A DNA stretch of 64,000 nucleotides from Spirodela intermedia (lineage: Eukaryota; Streptophyta; Magnoliopsida; Alismatales; Araceae), in the NCBI GenBank assembly GCA_902729315.2, contig LR746268.1, positions 188,501-252,500 of the forward strand, read 5' to 3'. The position numbers and the translations under genes are program-made. The first letter of the stretch is position 1; each line of letters begins with the position of its first letter. Below, in pieces: positions 23,746 to 34,156 of this stretch. The notes beneath the pieces were generated by a model, which made no database searches, had not been told where the DNA came from, and worked only from the letters and a program-made list of their open reading frames with translations.

Positions 23746-23751
23746 CACGTG
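23746..23751. promoter_or_regulatory. G-box (CACGTG) upstream of gene D
   Basis: A palindromic CACGTG about 100 bp upstream of the TATA-like element, in a segment conserved at E and F. Known: plant bZIP and bHLH factors bind this core. That it regulates this gene is inference. Confidence 0.4.
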
Positions 23752-23879
23752 TGGAAGTCATAAGAACGAGGAAGCGGAGGTGGGGTGACGGTTCTGTTGC
23801 TGCGTATGTCGTAGGGAGACTCCCTCACACGCGATAGCGCAAAAGTGCGATATTTGGATTGGTTGATCTTATGGACCAG

Positions 23880-25170
23880 GTTTAAAATCGTTATTTGGCT
23901 AGTCAGCCGAGTTTTGAGCGGCGGCTCAAGCCCTCATAGGAAATCAACCGGCCGATCACGGGGAATTGGTCTTCGATGGGTAGGTTGCTCACTCGAGACC
24001 GAAATTTTCGTTGCTATAAAAAATAAGTAGCTCTCTACTCTAAGATTTTACGCTTTCGTTGAAAAGATGTCAAATCACATTTGCGAGGATATCTTTCCAT
24101 CGGTTGAAAGAAAATAACCGTCTGTGATGAAGACCCAAAGGTTTAATACACGTGAGGATATCGTGCATATATTACGTTTGTGAACTTGTAACTATACACG
24201 TGAGGATATCGTGAGGATACAGACCGTTTATCCCCGCTCTCGGCGTTGAAACAAGTATACGCTACTCAACCGTAAGATAGAGAACAATAAGAACAATAGC
24301 TTTGAAAAACCTAGATCAAGCTTGATATTGCCATCAAATTTCACCCATACGCCTTTAACCGTGGAAGGTGGAACTCACTAAATGCACATAAACATCTAAT
24401 ATAATAATAACACGCGAGGTATCTTTGCCATGAACCTGTGGACACAAATGGGGAGGAGCCATCTTTGGTGGGACAAACCGCCATTTTTTTGACCAGCGGT
24501 TCAAGCATTCAGAAGGCATCGACCGACTGACTACGGTGATTTGGTCTTCGATGTGTAGGATCCCCGCTGCAGTAAGAAATTTCGTTCCCAGAAAAAATAA
24601 AGCCCTCTCTTCTCCAAGATTTTACGCTCCCTCGTTGACAAGAAGTCAAAGTAGCATTTCGGAGAATAATGTGCCTTCGGTAGGAAGAAAATAACTATCG
24701 ATGATCAAGACCCGAATGTTTAATACACATGAGGATATCGTGCATGTGTTACCGCTGTGAAGCTGTAAATTACAGACTGTTTATCCCACTCTAGGCGTTG
24801 AAACAAGTATACTGTAGGCATTATTAATTTGGCTCAGCTCTTACGACGGACCATTAATGATGCATTGAATGAAAGAGGTGGAGAGTCGTCGTTCCACCTT
24901 TGCTATAGAACGAGAGGTAGAAATTGCCCACACAGGTGGTGAGTTTTATTAAAATTCTTTTTGTCGGTACTTTTGCTGTGAGTTGATCATCCTCTTTCGA
25001 ATAATAAGGACAATAACACTAAAAAAACTAGTTCCACTTCAATGAAAACCCTGCCTATCAAAATTTTGTTTATGCACATCCAACCGTCGAAGGGTTAACT
25101 CACTAAATGTACATAGATATCTACTGTAATGATAACACACGAGTTATCAAGTAGCTGGCTTCGAATAGCC
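23880..25170. repeat. Patatin upstream repeat, two tandem copies at gene D
   Basis: Blocks X and Y occur twice in direct order: about 23880-24470 and about 24480-25170. Repeated landmarks are the GAAGAAAATAAC-type box, ATACAC(G/A)TGAGGATATCG, the GTTTATCCC box and AACCGT(G/C)GAAGG. The unit junction near 24470-24540 matches, inverted, the middle of the inverted repeat upstream of gene B. Confidence 0.75.
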
Positions 25171-25229
25171 AGTTTAGGAACGATGGAAGGGATGCGGAAA
25201 CTGGTCTCAACTATAGCTCTGCTGGTTGA

Positions 25230-25470
25230 TTATCATGGGCCTTTTGGCGGTGTCTTAGTCCTCCATGCATGAAGTTAGATGCAGAGCTCTCTACCACTGC
25301 CACTGTCAGCGGCCGTCGCTTCGGTACGAGAGGACAGTGAGGTGAGTTGTAGCCGTGCTTATAGTCGCCATACTTCATCTTCCAGCTCATGAAGATAAAA
25401 CGGTTAGCTTGGAATGATCAAAGTCAGAAACATGAGCCAATTGACTTTATATAGCTTCTTCGAATGAGGA
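25230..25470 (-). other. Conserved flank block Z (copy 1)
   Basis: This segment is conserved at 31020-31260 and 45100-45310. Translated on the minus strand it includes NRFIFMSWKMKYGDYK, parallel to NRFIFIDWQTKHGDYK and NRFMFIEWQMKYGDYK in the others. In this copy the downstream part is frameshifted relative to the other two. A minus-strand TATATAAA lies just upstream (about 25447-25454). It could be a shared relic of an unrecognised gene or only conserved DNA. Confidence 0.4.
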
Positions 25471-25779
25471 ATCTTGTGCAAGAAAGTTAGCGAACGAAAA
25501 CGAAGAACGAGGAAACGACACGCAAGTTTACGCAATCCAGGCTATATGAATACCAAGAGAAGAAGGATGATGAAATATTATTATTAAGCACAATTACGGA
25601 AGGTTCCGATCAATGCTCAACTCAGAGAAAGTGATACCTGCCCGGTAGTTTTTTTTTTCATGATAATAATATTTGAAGTTAGAGCTAGATGCGCGAGTTT
25701 GTTGAGTTCCCATGTTCAAGGCCTGTTCTGATAGAGAAAGCTAGAGCAAATTGGACCCGAACAGATTCAGAGAGAGAGA

Positions 25780-25862
25780 GAGAGAGAGAAGAACTCGAAT
25801 CCTATTGTCCTCCCGTAGCCTAACCACAGTGTTGTTAAGGGATGCCATGTCAAGGGCCTGGA
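25780..25862 (-). other. Possible relic exon (ALDMASLNNTVVRLRE)
   Basis: The minus strand, after a CAG acceptor-like site, reads ALDMASLNNTVVRLRE. A second copy at about 50445-50500 reads ALDMTSLNSSMVKL. Two copies with mostly conservative changes suggest a coding origin. I do not recognise the protein. Confidence 0.3.
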
Positions 25863-26532
25863 ACCAGCCAAAGTTTTTATAACTTGTCCAATCGATTTTT
25901 ATGCAAAGGCTTTAAACTAAATAAATTATCAAATACTTCAGATTTTTGAGAAAGAAAATACAGTCAACTCATGTATGTAAAGTTATTAATAATCAATAAA
26001 AAATATCGATTATTGTTCAAATATGGTATCTTCCTTTTTCCAGTAAGTGGTATTAAAACATTGGATTCTTGTATTGCCCATTTTCTACTTCCATGGAGAC
26101 TGCAGCAATATCATGCCATTGCCTCTTTTTGTTTCCTAAAAGTTTAATTTGGTGATTCAACTAGAGGCAGTAAGCGGCAGATAGATTTGTGTTTTAAAGC
26201 ACATCATGATAATGACGCGTTAACCATATAATTTTTTTGGATGGAGCGGCTAGACATTGTATTTTTTGATCAACCAACTTCCTGAATAAGGAACGACGGA
26301 GAGAGAGAGAGAGAGAGCGGATAATAATCTAATTACATTGGTTCATTCAGAAAGTACATAATAACATTGAGAATAGAAAGAAGTCCATCTCTTAAAGTAA
26401 TACAAGGAAGTAGATGCAGTATAAATTACAGAATAGATCTCTTTCCGCTGATTGGTGGCTCCCCATATCCATAAAAGTTTATAGAAGTCCCCATCATATT
26501 TTTGATGGCTCTTCGTTACTCTGGCCAATATT

Positions 26533-29500
26533 TCAACGCTTTCTCTCATCCGATAGTTGCTTTGCGAACCTAGAGCAGAGAGAAATGACGATTCAGCTTT
26601 AAGTCAGAATGATGGATGAAGAATAGCAATATCAAATATCATCAGAAATGACACCATTTAGCAGGCCTGCCGCATCAGCTCTACGTATCAACTACAGTTA
26701 GGTCCATGCCAAATTCACACTAAACTATTACCGGTATACTTAATGCTAAATACTTGGATTGTCAAATTCAGAATCACAAAGGTAAACGGTTGAGAAACCC
26801 CTTCAATCCAATACCATGATTTGACCTGTAAGTTCCAATAAATCATTCCTCTAACATGAATGAACCTATAGTCCCTATATTTCGGGTGAAGTGATAACTC
26901 ACCTAATATCAGTTAAGAGTGGAGATGTAGCTGATCGAGTTGGATAATCACTTTAAAACCCCCAAGTCAATAGAAGCATCCTTGGTTGATCGTCAAAACA
27001 AGAGCGGGTTTGAATCATCACCTTTTAAGGGCGTCCCTGTTTGTCTCGTTTCCCACGGGTTCATTCCGGCCAGTATCAAGGTTGACCCTGGAAACTGGCT
27101 TGTCGAGCAGCTTTTTTCCAATGTCGATAAGATTATCTAGGTTCTCCTTTGTCGAGATGTCCACCGAAGAAGCGTCCCCAGAGAGCGTGTCGTCCTGCAT
27201 TTTATACCATAGCTTATGAATCCATCAATTATACTGCATGTATATATATGTACTGTATAATCTAAATCTCCAAAATAGATTAATCACTTAGTATTGGAAT
27301 GTGATCTGATTCCTCTGTGAAGTAAAATTACAAAATTGGCAGTTTACCTGAATTCTCAAATAATTTTTTTCAGAATTTAGAGCCTGGAAGACAACGGAAA
27401 TGTGGATGTCGACCATGTCAACTGTCGCTTGGCTGAAAACGTCGATCAGAGGGTTTGAGTCGCCGTTGATAATCCACCCTAGTGCACCCCAACCGCTGGC
27501 CTTCTCGGCGTTATATTTTTCCTCCTGTTTCTGCGTGCCTGTGCCAAGTGAAATAACTAGAATTTTTCCGTAGTCCAGCGGCTTCACGGGGAAGAAGGCG
27601 GGATTCTCCCTGTAAAGCTCCTTCGTAATCTCTCTCATTGCAAGCAGTGCCTGTGAGATACACTTGAAGTTACATGAGGATCACTACGGGAAGCAATAGA
27701 TTCATCGTACTTGATGAATAAATACCATACCGGATTGTTGGCGGCCACGCCACCGTCAATTAGATTGAACTCCTTTCCATTTGCGGTGAAGTGGTGAGCC
27801 GGCAGGTACGTGGGGGCAGCTGATGTGCTGATGGTGACGTCAGAGAGCTTCACATCCAAGCGTTTGATGTTCTTCAGCTGTATGCATTCCCACCCATCAT
27901 TAAGGCCACATGTAATCAGAGCACACCCCCTGGCATCATCGGGAGGGTAACTGTTTTCTACTTTAAATAATACGCAGAAGGCCACAGATCTGAACCCTTC
28001 CGAAGCCAGAGCAATGATCCGCGCTGCCGTGACTAGGGAGGGCGATGGAGTTAGGATGGGTAATGTGATGGACCCCATGAAGCCTCGGGCGAACGGATCC
28101 ACACTTATTTTGTCTTTACACAGGACGGGCTCAATCCTGTGATGCCATTGTCATGGTCATCCAAAAGGATTTTCACGTTCACCATTTGGTTAGTATCTAG
28201 GTCAATGTCGTGTTAATTGTCGTCATGAATGTTTGTACGTGTCTGAATTATCAAATGTTGAGATTCCGAGTCCCGTAATATCTCGGTAATGGACACGAAA
28301 GTATTGTCGGTTGCACAACTTACTGCTTATCGGAAAAGTCAAACGTGGCTTATCCAAGCGCTATTATTACAAGGCATCTATGAAATTGCGGACAAGTGGA
28401 AGGTAACCATACAAATGGACAACAAAAAATAGAAATAATAACAATGGAACCATATTGACACTTTCGGGTGAAGTTCAAACCTCAAAGCTGGAGAAGATAA
28501 TTGGTTGGAGATGCTTGATATCGAAGGCGGGGATGACCACGTTGGTCAACGTTTCGTGCACCTTTGTCGTTCCGAGTTTCTCCTGGATTATCTTGTGGAG
28601 GTATTTTCCATTATACTTCGGACCAAAGAGATTTTTGGCTGTCTTGAGAATTCCGGTCAATGGCCAAACGCTGATTATCGTCACAAGAGAAACACTTTCA
28701 TTAATATCTTCTGATGTTCTAGGCGGTTTTGTTTGTTTGAGAAAGCCGAAGGTTTGAGTTCTGATGGGGATAAATTACTAGATAAATTCGTAAACATTTT
28801 TTTTTAGAATTGATAATTTAAACAGTATATTAAAACTTGATCCTCGTGGAAGTTCAAATTCAAATCGTTGATTCTGAAGGAATAATGAAAATTAAACTGT
28901 GGGGTAAATAAATAAAATATTTACTGGAAATCCAAACTAACTCGATTGAAAGTTGAACATAATTATACAGATAATATTGACCAAAAATCATTAAAAAAGG
29001 AACAAAAGACTCTTATAAAAACTGGTAGAGCCCACCATATATTTCACGTTCATAAAGTTTCGTACAGAACTTTGTTTCCATTTGTGACATCATCAAATTA
29101 TCAGCTACTAACTGTGAGTAGTTACCTGATTTGGGGGAAGATCTTGGGGCAGTGTTCGAGGTAGAAAGGCGTGATATCACTGGCTGCATAGAGGGGACGA
29201 CCTTGTTCATTAGGAACTGTCAGCATGGCCGTCACAAGGCCCCCAGTGCTTGTCCCTGCGATCACATCGAAGTAGTCCACGAGCCTTGCATCCTCTCCGT
29301 CCAGCGCCTGTTTCAGGTTAGTGGAATAAAATTTGTCTTTATTTTGAACATCTCCACGGAAAGTTCTATGTAGGAGCATTTACGCCATATTTTCGTATCC
29401 GGGAATGGGTAGTGCCATATAATGATAAAAATACTACGATTTTGCCACGACTAGACGTGCCAGTTCCCCATCTTAACCTCTCTTTCTCTCTCTCAGCTTC

Positions 29501-29931
29501 TCTTCTCTCTCTCCCTCTCTCTCTCTATCCATCTATCTCTCCCTCTCTCGCTCGTTCTCTCGCTCTCTTGGACAGTTCTTTTGTCATTCTTGGGAGAGTG
29601 GGAAGATTATTCCACTATCCTCGTGTATATCCATCGTGGCCGTCGAAGATCTTATACTTTTGTTTTTGGTTGAAAATGGAAGTAATCATACGTTGGTCTA
29701 CATTTGAGTGAAGAAATTAAAATTCCCTCTTCCATATCGAAGAAAGGGTAGACGAAAGAATTCTTGGTGAAAATGTTTGACTTTGGGGAGAGAAAGTCAG
29801 CTCTTGCTCCAACGTACCTGGAGTTCCTTCTCCAAGAAGTCAAGAATGGTGGCAGGGATGATTCCTCTGATCCCACCTCCGTCGATGCTAAGGATGGTGA
29901 TCATCTTTCTGTTGCCCCGCTCCTGAGCCAT
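26533..29931 (-). CDS. Patatin-like phospholipase / lipid acyl hydrolase (gene E), intact
   Basis: Seven exons join in phase with GT-AG introns: 29818-29931, 29126-29307, 28481-28718, 27731-27877, 27348-27650, 27022-27194 and 26533-26569. They encode 397 aa, close to the roughly 400 aa typical of plant patatin-like proteins. Landmarks: oxyanion loop DGGGIRG (17-23), nucleophile elbow GTSTGG with Ser58, [35 protein letters not shown] with catalytic Asp219, [22 protein letters not shown], and C-terminus [11 protein letters not shown]. The Ser-Asp dyad hydrolyses acyl ester bonds of membrane lipids; such proteins are usually cytosolic or membrane-associated. No signal peptide is seen. The start was chosen because DGGGIRG follows at the family's usual distance and B and D start at the same ATG. 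The C-terminus is 4 residues shorter than in D through a changed codon. This is the best candidate for the active member of the cluster. Confidence 0.92.
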
Positions 29932-30044
29932 AGCTTCGTCGGGCAAAGAACAGGAAAAATGGAACAGGAACTGAAAGCAAGACTAGGAACAAGAAGTTGT
30001 CGGAGGAGGAGCTCAATGATCGAGTTTCCTCTGATCATCCGCAA

Positions 30045-30052
30045 TATTTGTA
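30045..30052 (-). promoter_or_regulatory. TATA-like element of gene E
   Basis: TACAAATA on the minus strand about 115 bp upstream of the start codon, conserved in B and D. Confidence 0.45.
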
Positions 30053-30148
30053 GAGGTCCAGACCAGAGATCCCATAAAGCGTGAAGCAGAACAATATCGT
30101 GGTTTTTGGAGGAGGAATTGTTCATCGGTGGTCGGTATTTCATCAGAG

Positions 30149-30154
30149 CACGTG
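30149..30154. promoter_or_regulatory. G-box (CACGTG) upstream of gene E
   Basis: CACGTG about 100 bp upstream of the TATA-like element, in the same conserved block as in D and F. Confidence 0.4.
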
Positions 30155-30289
30155 TAAGACGTGGAAGAACGAGGAGGAGGCGGGGGCTGGGCGACCGTAC
30201 GGCTGCTGCGTTGCGACAGGGGGACTTCCGCCCACGTAGTGGTCCCCGAAGTGTGATGTTTGGATTGGTTCAGCTTATGGACTATTTGT

Positions 30290-30810
30290 GAAATCATTGT
30301 TTGACTAGTCATCTGATTTTGACCGATCACCACGAGTGGGTCTTCAATGTGCAGGTTGCCCGTTCAAGTCAATAAATTTTTTGCCAGAAAAGTAAATTCT
30401 CTCTTTAGCCCTAGATTTTACGCACTTGGTGAAAAGAAGCCGAAGTCACCTTTGTGAGAGTAATTTTCCTTTGGCAGGAAGAAAATAACTGTCTGTGATG
30501 AAGTCCCAAAGGGTTGATACACGTAAGGATATCGTGCATATTGCCTCTGTGAACTCTGTGAACTCTGTGAACTACAGATGTTTATCCCCACTCTGGGAGT
30601 TTAATGAAACAAGTATACGCTGGCCAACCGTCAGACAGAACAGTGAGAAAAATAGCTTTGAAAAGCTTAGTTCAACTTTACCAGAACACCTGGGCATTCA
30701 CTATTTCATTCATGCGCATTCAACCGTGGAAGGGGTGATTCACTAAATGTACATAAACCTCACCTCTAATGTGATAATAGTACGAGAATAATCAAGTAGC
30801 TGGCTTTAGA
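30290..30810. repeat. Patatin upstream repeat, copy at gene E
   Basis: A single copy of blocks X and Y, with GAAGAAAATAACTGTC near 30480, a short triple CTCTGTGAA duplication at 30545-30570, and CAACCGTGGAAGGGG near 30720. Confidence 0.75.
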
Positions 30811-31019
30811 TAGGCGGACGCGGAAGACGCGACGTATCCGGATCCCGGACGTCTTTGCTTTGTTGTGAACCCGTGGACCCAAGAGGAGCCATCATTCATG
30901 GGACAAACGAGACCTAATTCCTGCCACTGTCGGCGGGATCATGCGAAAGTTGATGTAGTTTCAAAAGAAGAATACAATGTTCCACGTGACGAGCGTCGAT
31001 TGCACTCGATAATTAGCTG

Positions 31020-31428
31020 TACCGGTAAATTATTACGGGCCATTTGGCGGTATCTTAGTCCTCCTTTCACGAAGTCAGAGGCAGAGCTCTCTACCCCTGC
31101 CAATGTCGGCGACCGTCACTTTGGCAGGAGAGGACGGTAAGATGAGTTGTAGCCGTCCTCGTGCCGAGTTCTTGTAGTCGCCGTGCTTCGTCTGCCAGTC
31201 GATGAATATAAAACGGTTTGAATAATCGAATCCCGACACATAGTTCACTGGCTTTGTCTGGCGTCTTCGAATGAGAAATATTCTGAAAGAAGGTAAGCGA
31301 ATGAAAACGAAGAGTGAGAAAACGACACGCAAGTTTACGCTATCCAGGATGTATGAACACCGAGGAATAGGAGGCTGATGAAGTTTCCTTTTTGTTGATA
31401 GCTTTATTCTATGATTGGACTGGAACAC
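31020..31428 (-). other. Conserved flank block Z (copy 2), open frame
   Basis: An open minus-strand frame (31428 to 31075) includes NRFIFIDWQTKHGDYKNSAR, then LPSSPAKVT and GRGRELCL. The copy at 45419-45150 keeps this frame with substitutions (NRFMFIEWQMKYGDYKNLAR, LPSSPTKVT, GRGRDLSL). The N-terminal halves do not resemble each other. I do not recognise the protein, and it may be non-coding. Confidence 0.35.
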
Positions 31429-31637
31429 GGATACGCATGGGAATTACAGAAGGTATCGATCTAACCTCAACGATTAACTAATGAATTCGATTAACCAGAG
31501 AAACCGATGCCTGCAGGTGGCTTTTACTTATGATAATAATATTTGAAGTTAAAGTTAGGGGCGCGAGTTCATTTAGTTCCACTGTTCCGGGCCTGTTCTC
31601 TGACAGAGAATGCTTGACCAAATCGGACCCCGACCAT

Positions 31638-31640
<3 letters not shown>

Positions 31641-31674
<34 letters not shown>
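31641..31674. repeat. (GA)n microsatellite
   Basis: Uninterrupted GA units. Equivalent GA tracts occur at 25771-25789 and about 45733-45764 at the same place in the paralogous flanks. Confidence 0.9.
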
Positions 31675-31677
<3 letters not shown>

Positions 31678-31739
31678 AACGAAAAGGAAGAAACAACCCT
31701 GCGTGTCTGAATCAAATTTTGTAAGTCAGTTAACCAAGA

Positions 31740-32820
31740 AGATGGTAACTGACCATTTAATTAGATACGAGTAAAAACAAAAGTCCACTAATAACGTGAG
31801 AATACGTTCTATTTTCTCTTTGACGAATCACCATTTTGATCTCCGATAATCTGAAATAATTTAAAATTTATCCGCCTAATAAGTGGTCTCCGACGAAGCG
31901 ACTTTTCTTTGAGGTGTGACTTGTCATTAGGCAAGTTGTTGCCTGAGGCGATTTTTTACCAGAAAAATTCCATCGTCGGTACCGTGGCATCTCTCAGAGA
32001 AAGACAAAACGACAACCTTGGCATCTCATGCAGGTCACTGAGGTGAAGTTCAAACTCAGAAGTACGGTATGGAATGAAAGTCTTTTTTCTATGTCCATTC
32101 ACTTGATTAAACATCTACATGTGCTAGATGACCAAATGACATCCTACTGTAAAATCGATAGATTATTTGCCATAAAACCCAAATAATGATTTGACGATTC
32201 ACTAACACTACAAGACAATATTTACGTTGAGTCAATGTCCCGAAACAAGCGGTGGTTAGATAGCTATTATTAGGTTGACTTGGTCAAGCCATCGGGAGAA
32301 GTCCGGAATTTTCCCCTTTCTCTTTTATTTTATATTCGGGATTGGTTTCGAGTGCAAAATAGTTCCCCCCCCCCCACCCCCTCTGTGTAAAACATATTGA
32401 AAGAGGAGTCCAAGGAGAGAGAAAACCTTTCCCTCTGAGTTTCGCCGTCTTCCCCCTTTGTGGCTTTGGTCGTGAGCTTATTCTCCTCTATTTTATGTAT
32501 TTTATTTCAATCATTCATAATCGAACTTCTTCTCCCTATTTTGGTGTCAATGATGAGGTGTATTAACCTCTTCGTTCCACAAAATTCATCCACGAGTCAT
32601 TCTTCGCCATTCTTCTTGGAGATCTAGTGCTTTGTGGATATAGTGTTTCTTGCGCTTATTCTTCCGTTGCTACACTAGGCCAGCACATCAGGCTATTTCC
32701 TAGCAGCTACGAGTACGAGAAATGATTGAAGTGTGATTAAATCTATTGATCCTAACTGTATCGTTGTCTCTGAAAATGAACAAGGTCATACATACAAGAC
32801 ATCTATATAGAAGTGTGCAT
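31740..32820. other. Non-coding flank segment with paralogous copies at 46.9-47.05 and 49.5-49.8 kb
   Basis: No gene is seen. The part 31910-32075 matches 46885-47050, including GAGGTGAAG(T/G)TCAAACTCA. The part 32205-32660 matches 49505-49790, including CTAACA(C/T)TACAAGACAATATT and TATTAACCTCTTC. This shows that the 45-50 kb region is another copy of this flank, expanded by insertions. Confidence 0.6.
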
Positions 32821-32940
32821 GAACACATTTGACTGAAGAAATTCTCGATTTCCTCCTAAATCAAAGGAAGGATAGACGAAAGAATTCTTCGTTAGAATAC
32901 CCGATATTGGGGAGAGGACTTCAGCTGCTGCTTCAACGTA

Positions 32941-33023
32941 CACGGAGTTCTTCTCCAAGAAGGCAAAAATGGTCAGCTACTCGGAATGGTGATCATCTTA
33001 CTGCTGACCTGTTGCTGAGTCAT
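32941..33023 (-). pseudogene. Patatin-like gene F, exon 1 scar
   Basis: The minus strand starts ATGACTCAGCAACAGG and reads MTQQQVSSKMITI, then loses about 30 bp that should encode the oxyanion motif. It reaches a stop and ends in LPSWRR-like sequence, the out-of-frame remainder of FLEKELQ. The donor CAG|GTACGT is mutated to CCGTGTACGT. Intron 1 homology continues left to about 32820, and no further exons are present. Upstream homology to the promoters of D and E continues to the right. Confidence 0.85.
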
Positions 33024-33173
33024 AGCTTCGTCGGACAAAGAACAGGAAAAATGGAACAAAGAGGAGGTAAAACAAAAACAGACGAAGAAGAACCAGAAGT
33101 TGTCGGAGGACTAGATCAATGATCGAGATTCTTCGGAGCACTCCCAATATCTGTAGAGGTCCAAACCAGAGAT

Positions 33174-33333
33174 CCCATATACCATGCAAGATAGCAACAT
33201 CGTGCTGTGGAGGGCCCATTCGACGCTGGTCGGTATTTGGTCAGAGCACGTGTCCCATATACCATGCAAGATAGCAACATCGTGCTGTGGAGGGCCCATT
33301 CGACGCTGGTCGGTATTTGGTCAGAGCACGTGT
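33174..33333. repeat. 80-bp perfect tandem duplication containing a G-box
   Basis: Positions 33174-33253 and 33254-33333 are direct copies running from CCCATATACCATGCAAG to CAGAGCACGTGT. Each contains CACGTG, so the single G-box of the D and E promoters is doubled upstream of the dead F exon. Confidence 0.93.
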
Positions 33334-33536
33334 TAGACATGGAAGAACAGGGAGGCAGGGATTGGGGCAACAGTATGGCTGTTGCGTAACGGCAGGGAGA
33401 CCTCCACCCATGTGGTGGTGCGTTAATGTGATCTTTGGATTGGTTCATCTTATGGACTATTTGTCAAATCATTATTTGCCTAGTCGTCTGATTTTGACCA
33501 GCGGGCTCAAGCCTTCAGCAGGCATCGGCCGACCGA

Positions 33537-34032
33537 TCTCCAAAAATGGTGTAAGGGTAACTTGGTCGACCCCTTTTTGGGACAGGTCCATCCGGACCTC
33601 ATCTGCTCTTTTTCGTTTATTTAGCGACTGGTTTCAAGTACAAAACCGGTCCAGCCTCGTTGTAAAACAGCTATTAAAATGAGAGAGAAATCAAGGCACG
33701 GGAAACCGCCAATCTCCTTTCATCTCCCTTTTATCTCCCTTCTGGCTGAAATTGGGGTTCCACCATCTCCTTTCATCTCCCTTCTGGCAGTTGTGGTTAG
33801 AGCTTCATTAACTCCATATAGTGATGTATATTGTTCCTCATTGACGAGTGGATATTGTCCCTTTTTGGTTTGCTGGTCGTGAGGTGTGTTTACCCTCTTC
33901 ATATCACATTCATTTCGTGGTGTCCTTTTAATATTTTGCTTCCTTCTTAACATCACTTATCATGTTTTGGACATCCATTGCAATATCAGGCCTCATTACA
34001 GGCCCATTAATTGGTAAAAACTGGTCTCACTC
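33537..34032. mobile_element. ~500 bp insertion in the F flank, repetitive family
   Basis: Compared with the E flank (30310-30350), the F flank is interrupted between GACCGATCTCC and AATAAATGGGTC. The insert resembles 32275-32620 in order: an ACTTGGTC box, GGTTTC(A/G)AGT(A/G)CAAAA, GTAAAACA, then a TGAGGTGT...CTCTTC box. A short imperfect direct repeat of CATCTCC(C/T)TT units occurs at 33720-33785. The element class is not determined. Confidence 0.45.
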
Positions 34033-34156
34033 CCTAATAAATGGGTCTTTGATGTGCAAGTTGCCTGTTGAAGTCAATAAGTTCACTGCCGAAAAAAAAA
34101 AAGCCTCTCTCTACTCCAACATTTAACACTGATGTTAAAAGTAACTTGAAGTCTCC

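Noticed and set aside
33174-33333. CRISPR-like direct repeats
   Set aside because: Only two adjacent 80-bp copies without spacers, in a plant nuclear context; a simple tandem duplication.
33116-33448. 110-aa minus-strand frame with an internal repeat
   Set aside because: The repeat is the 80-bp DNA duplication read in frame; the segment is promoter sequence of relic F.
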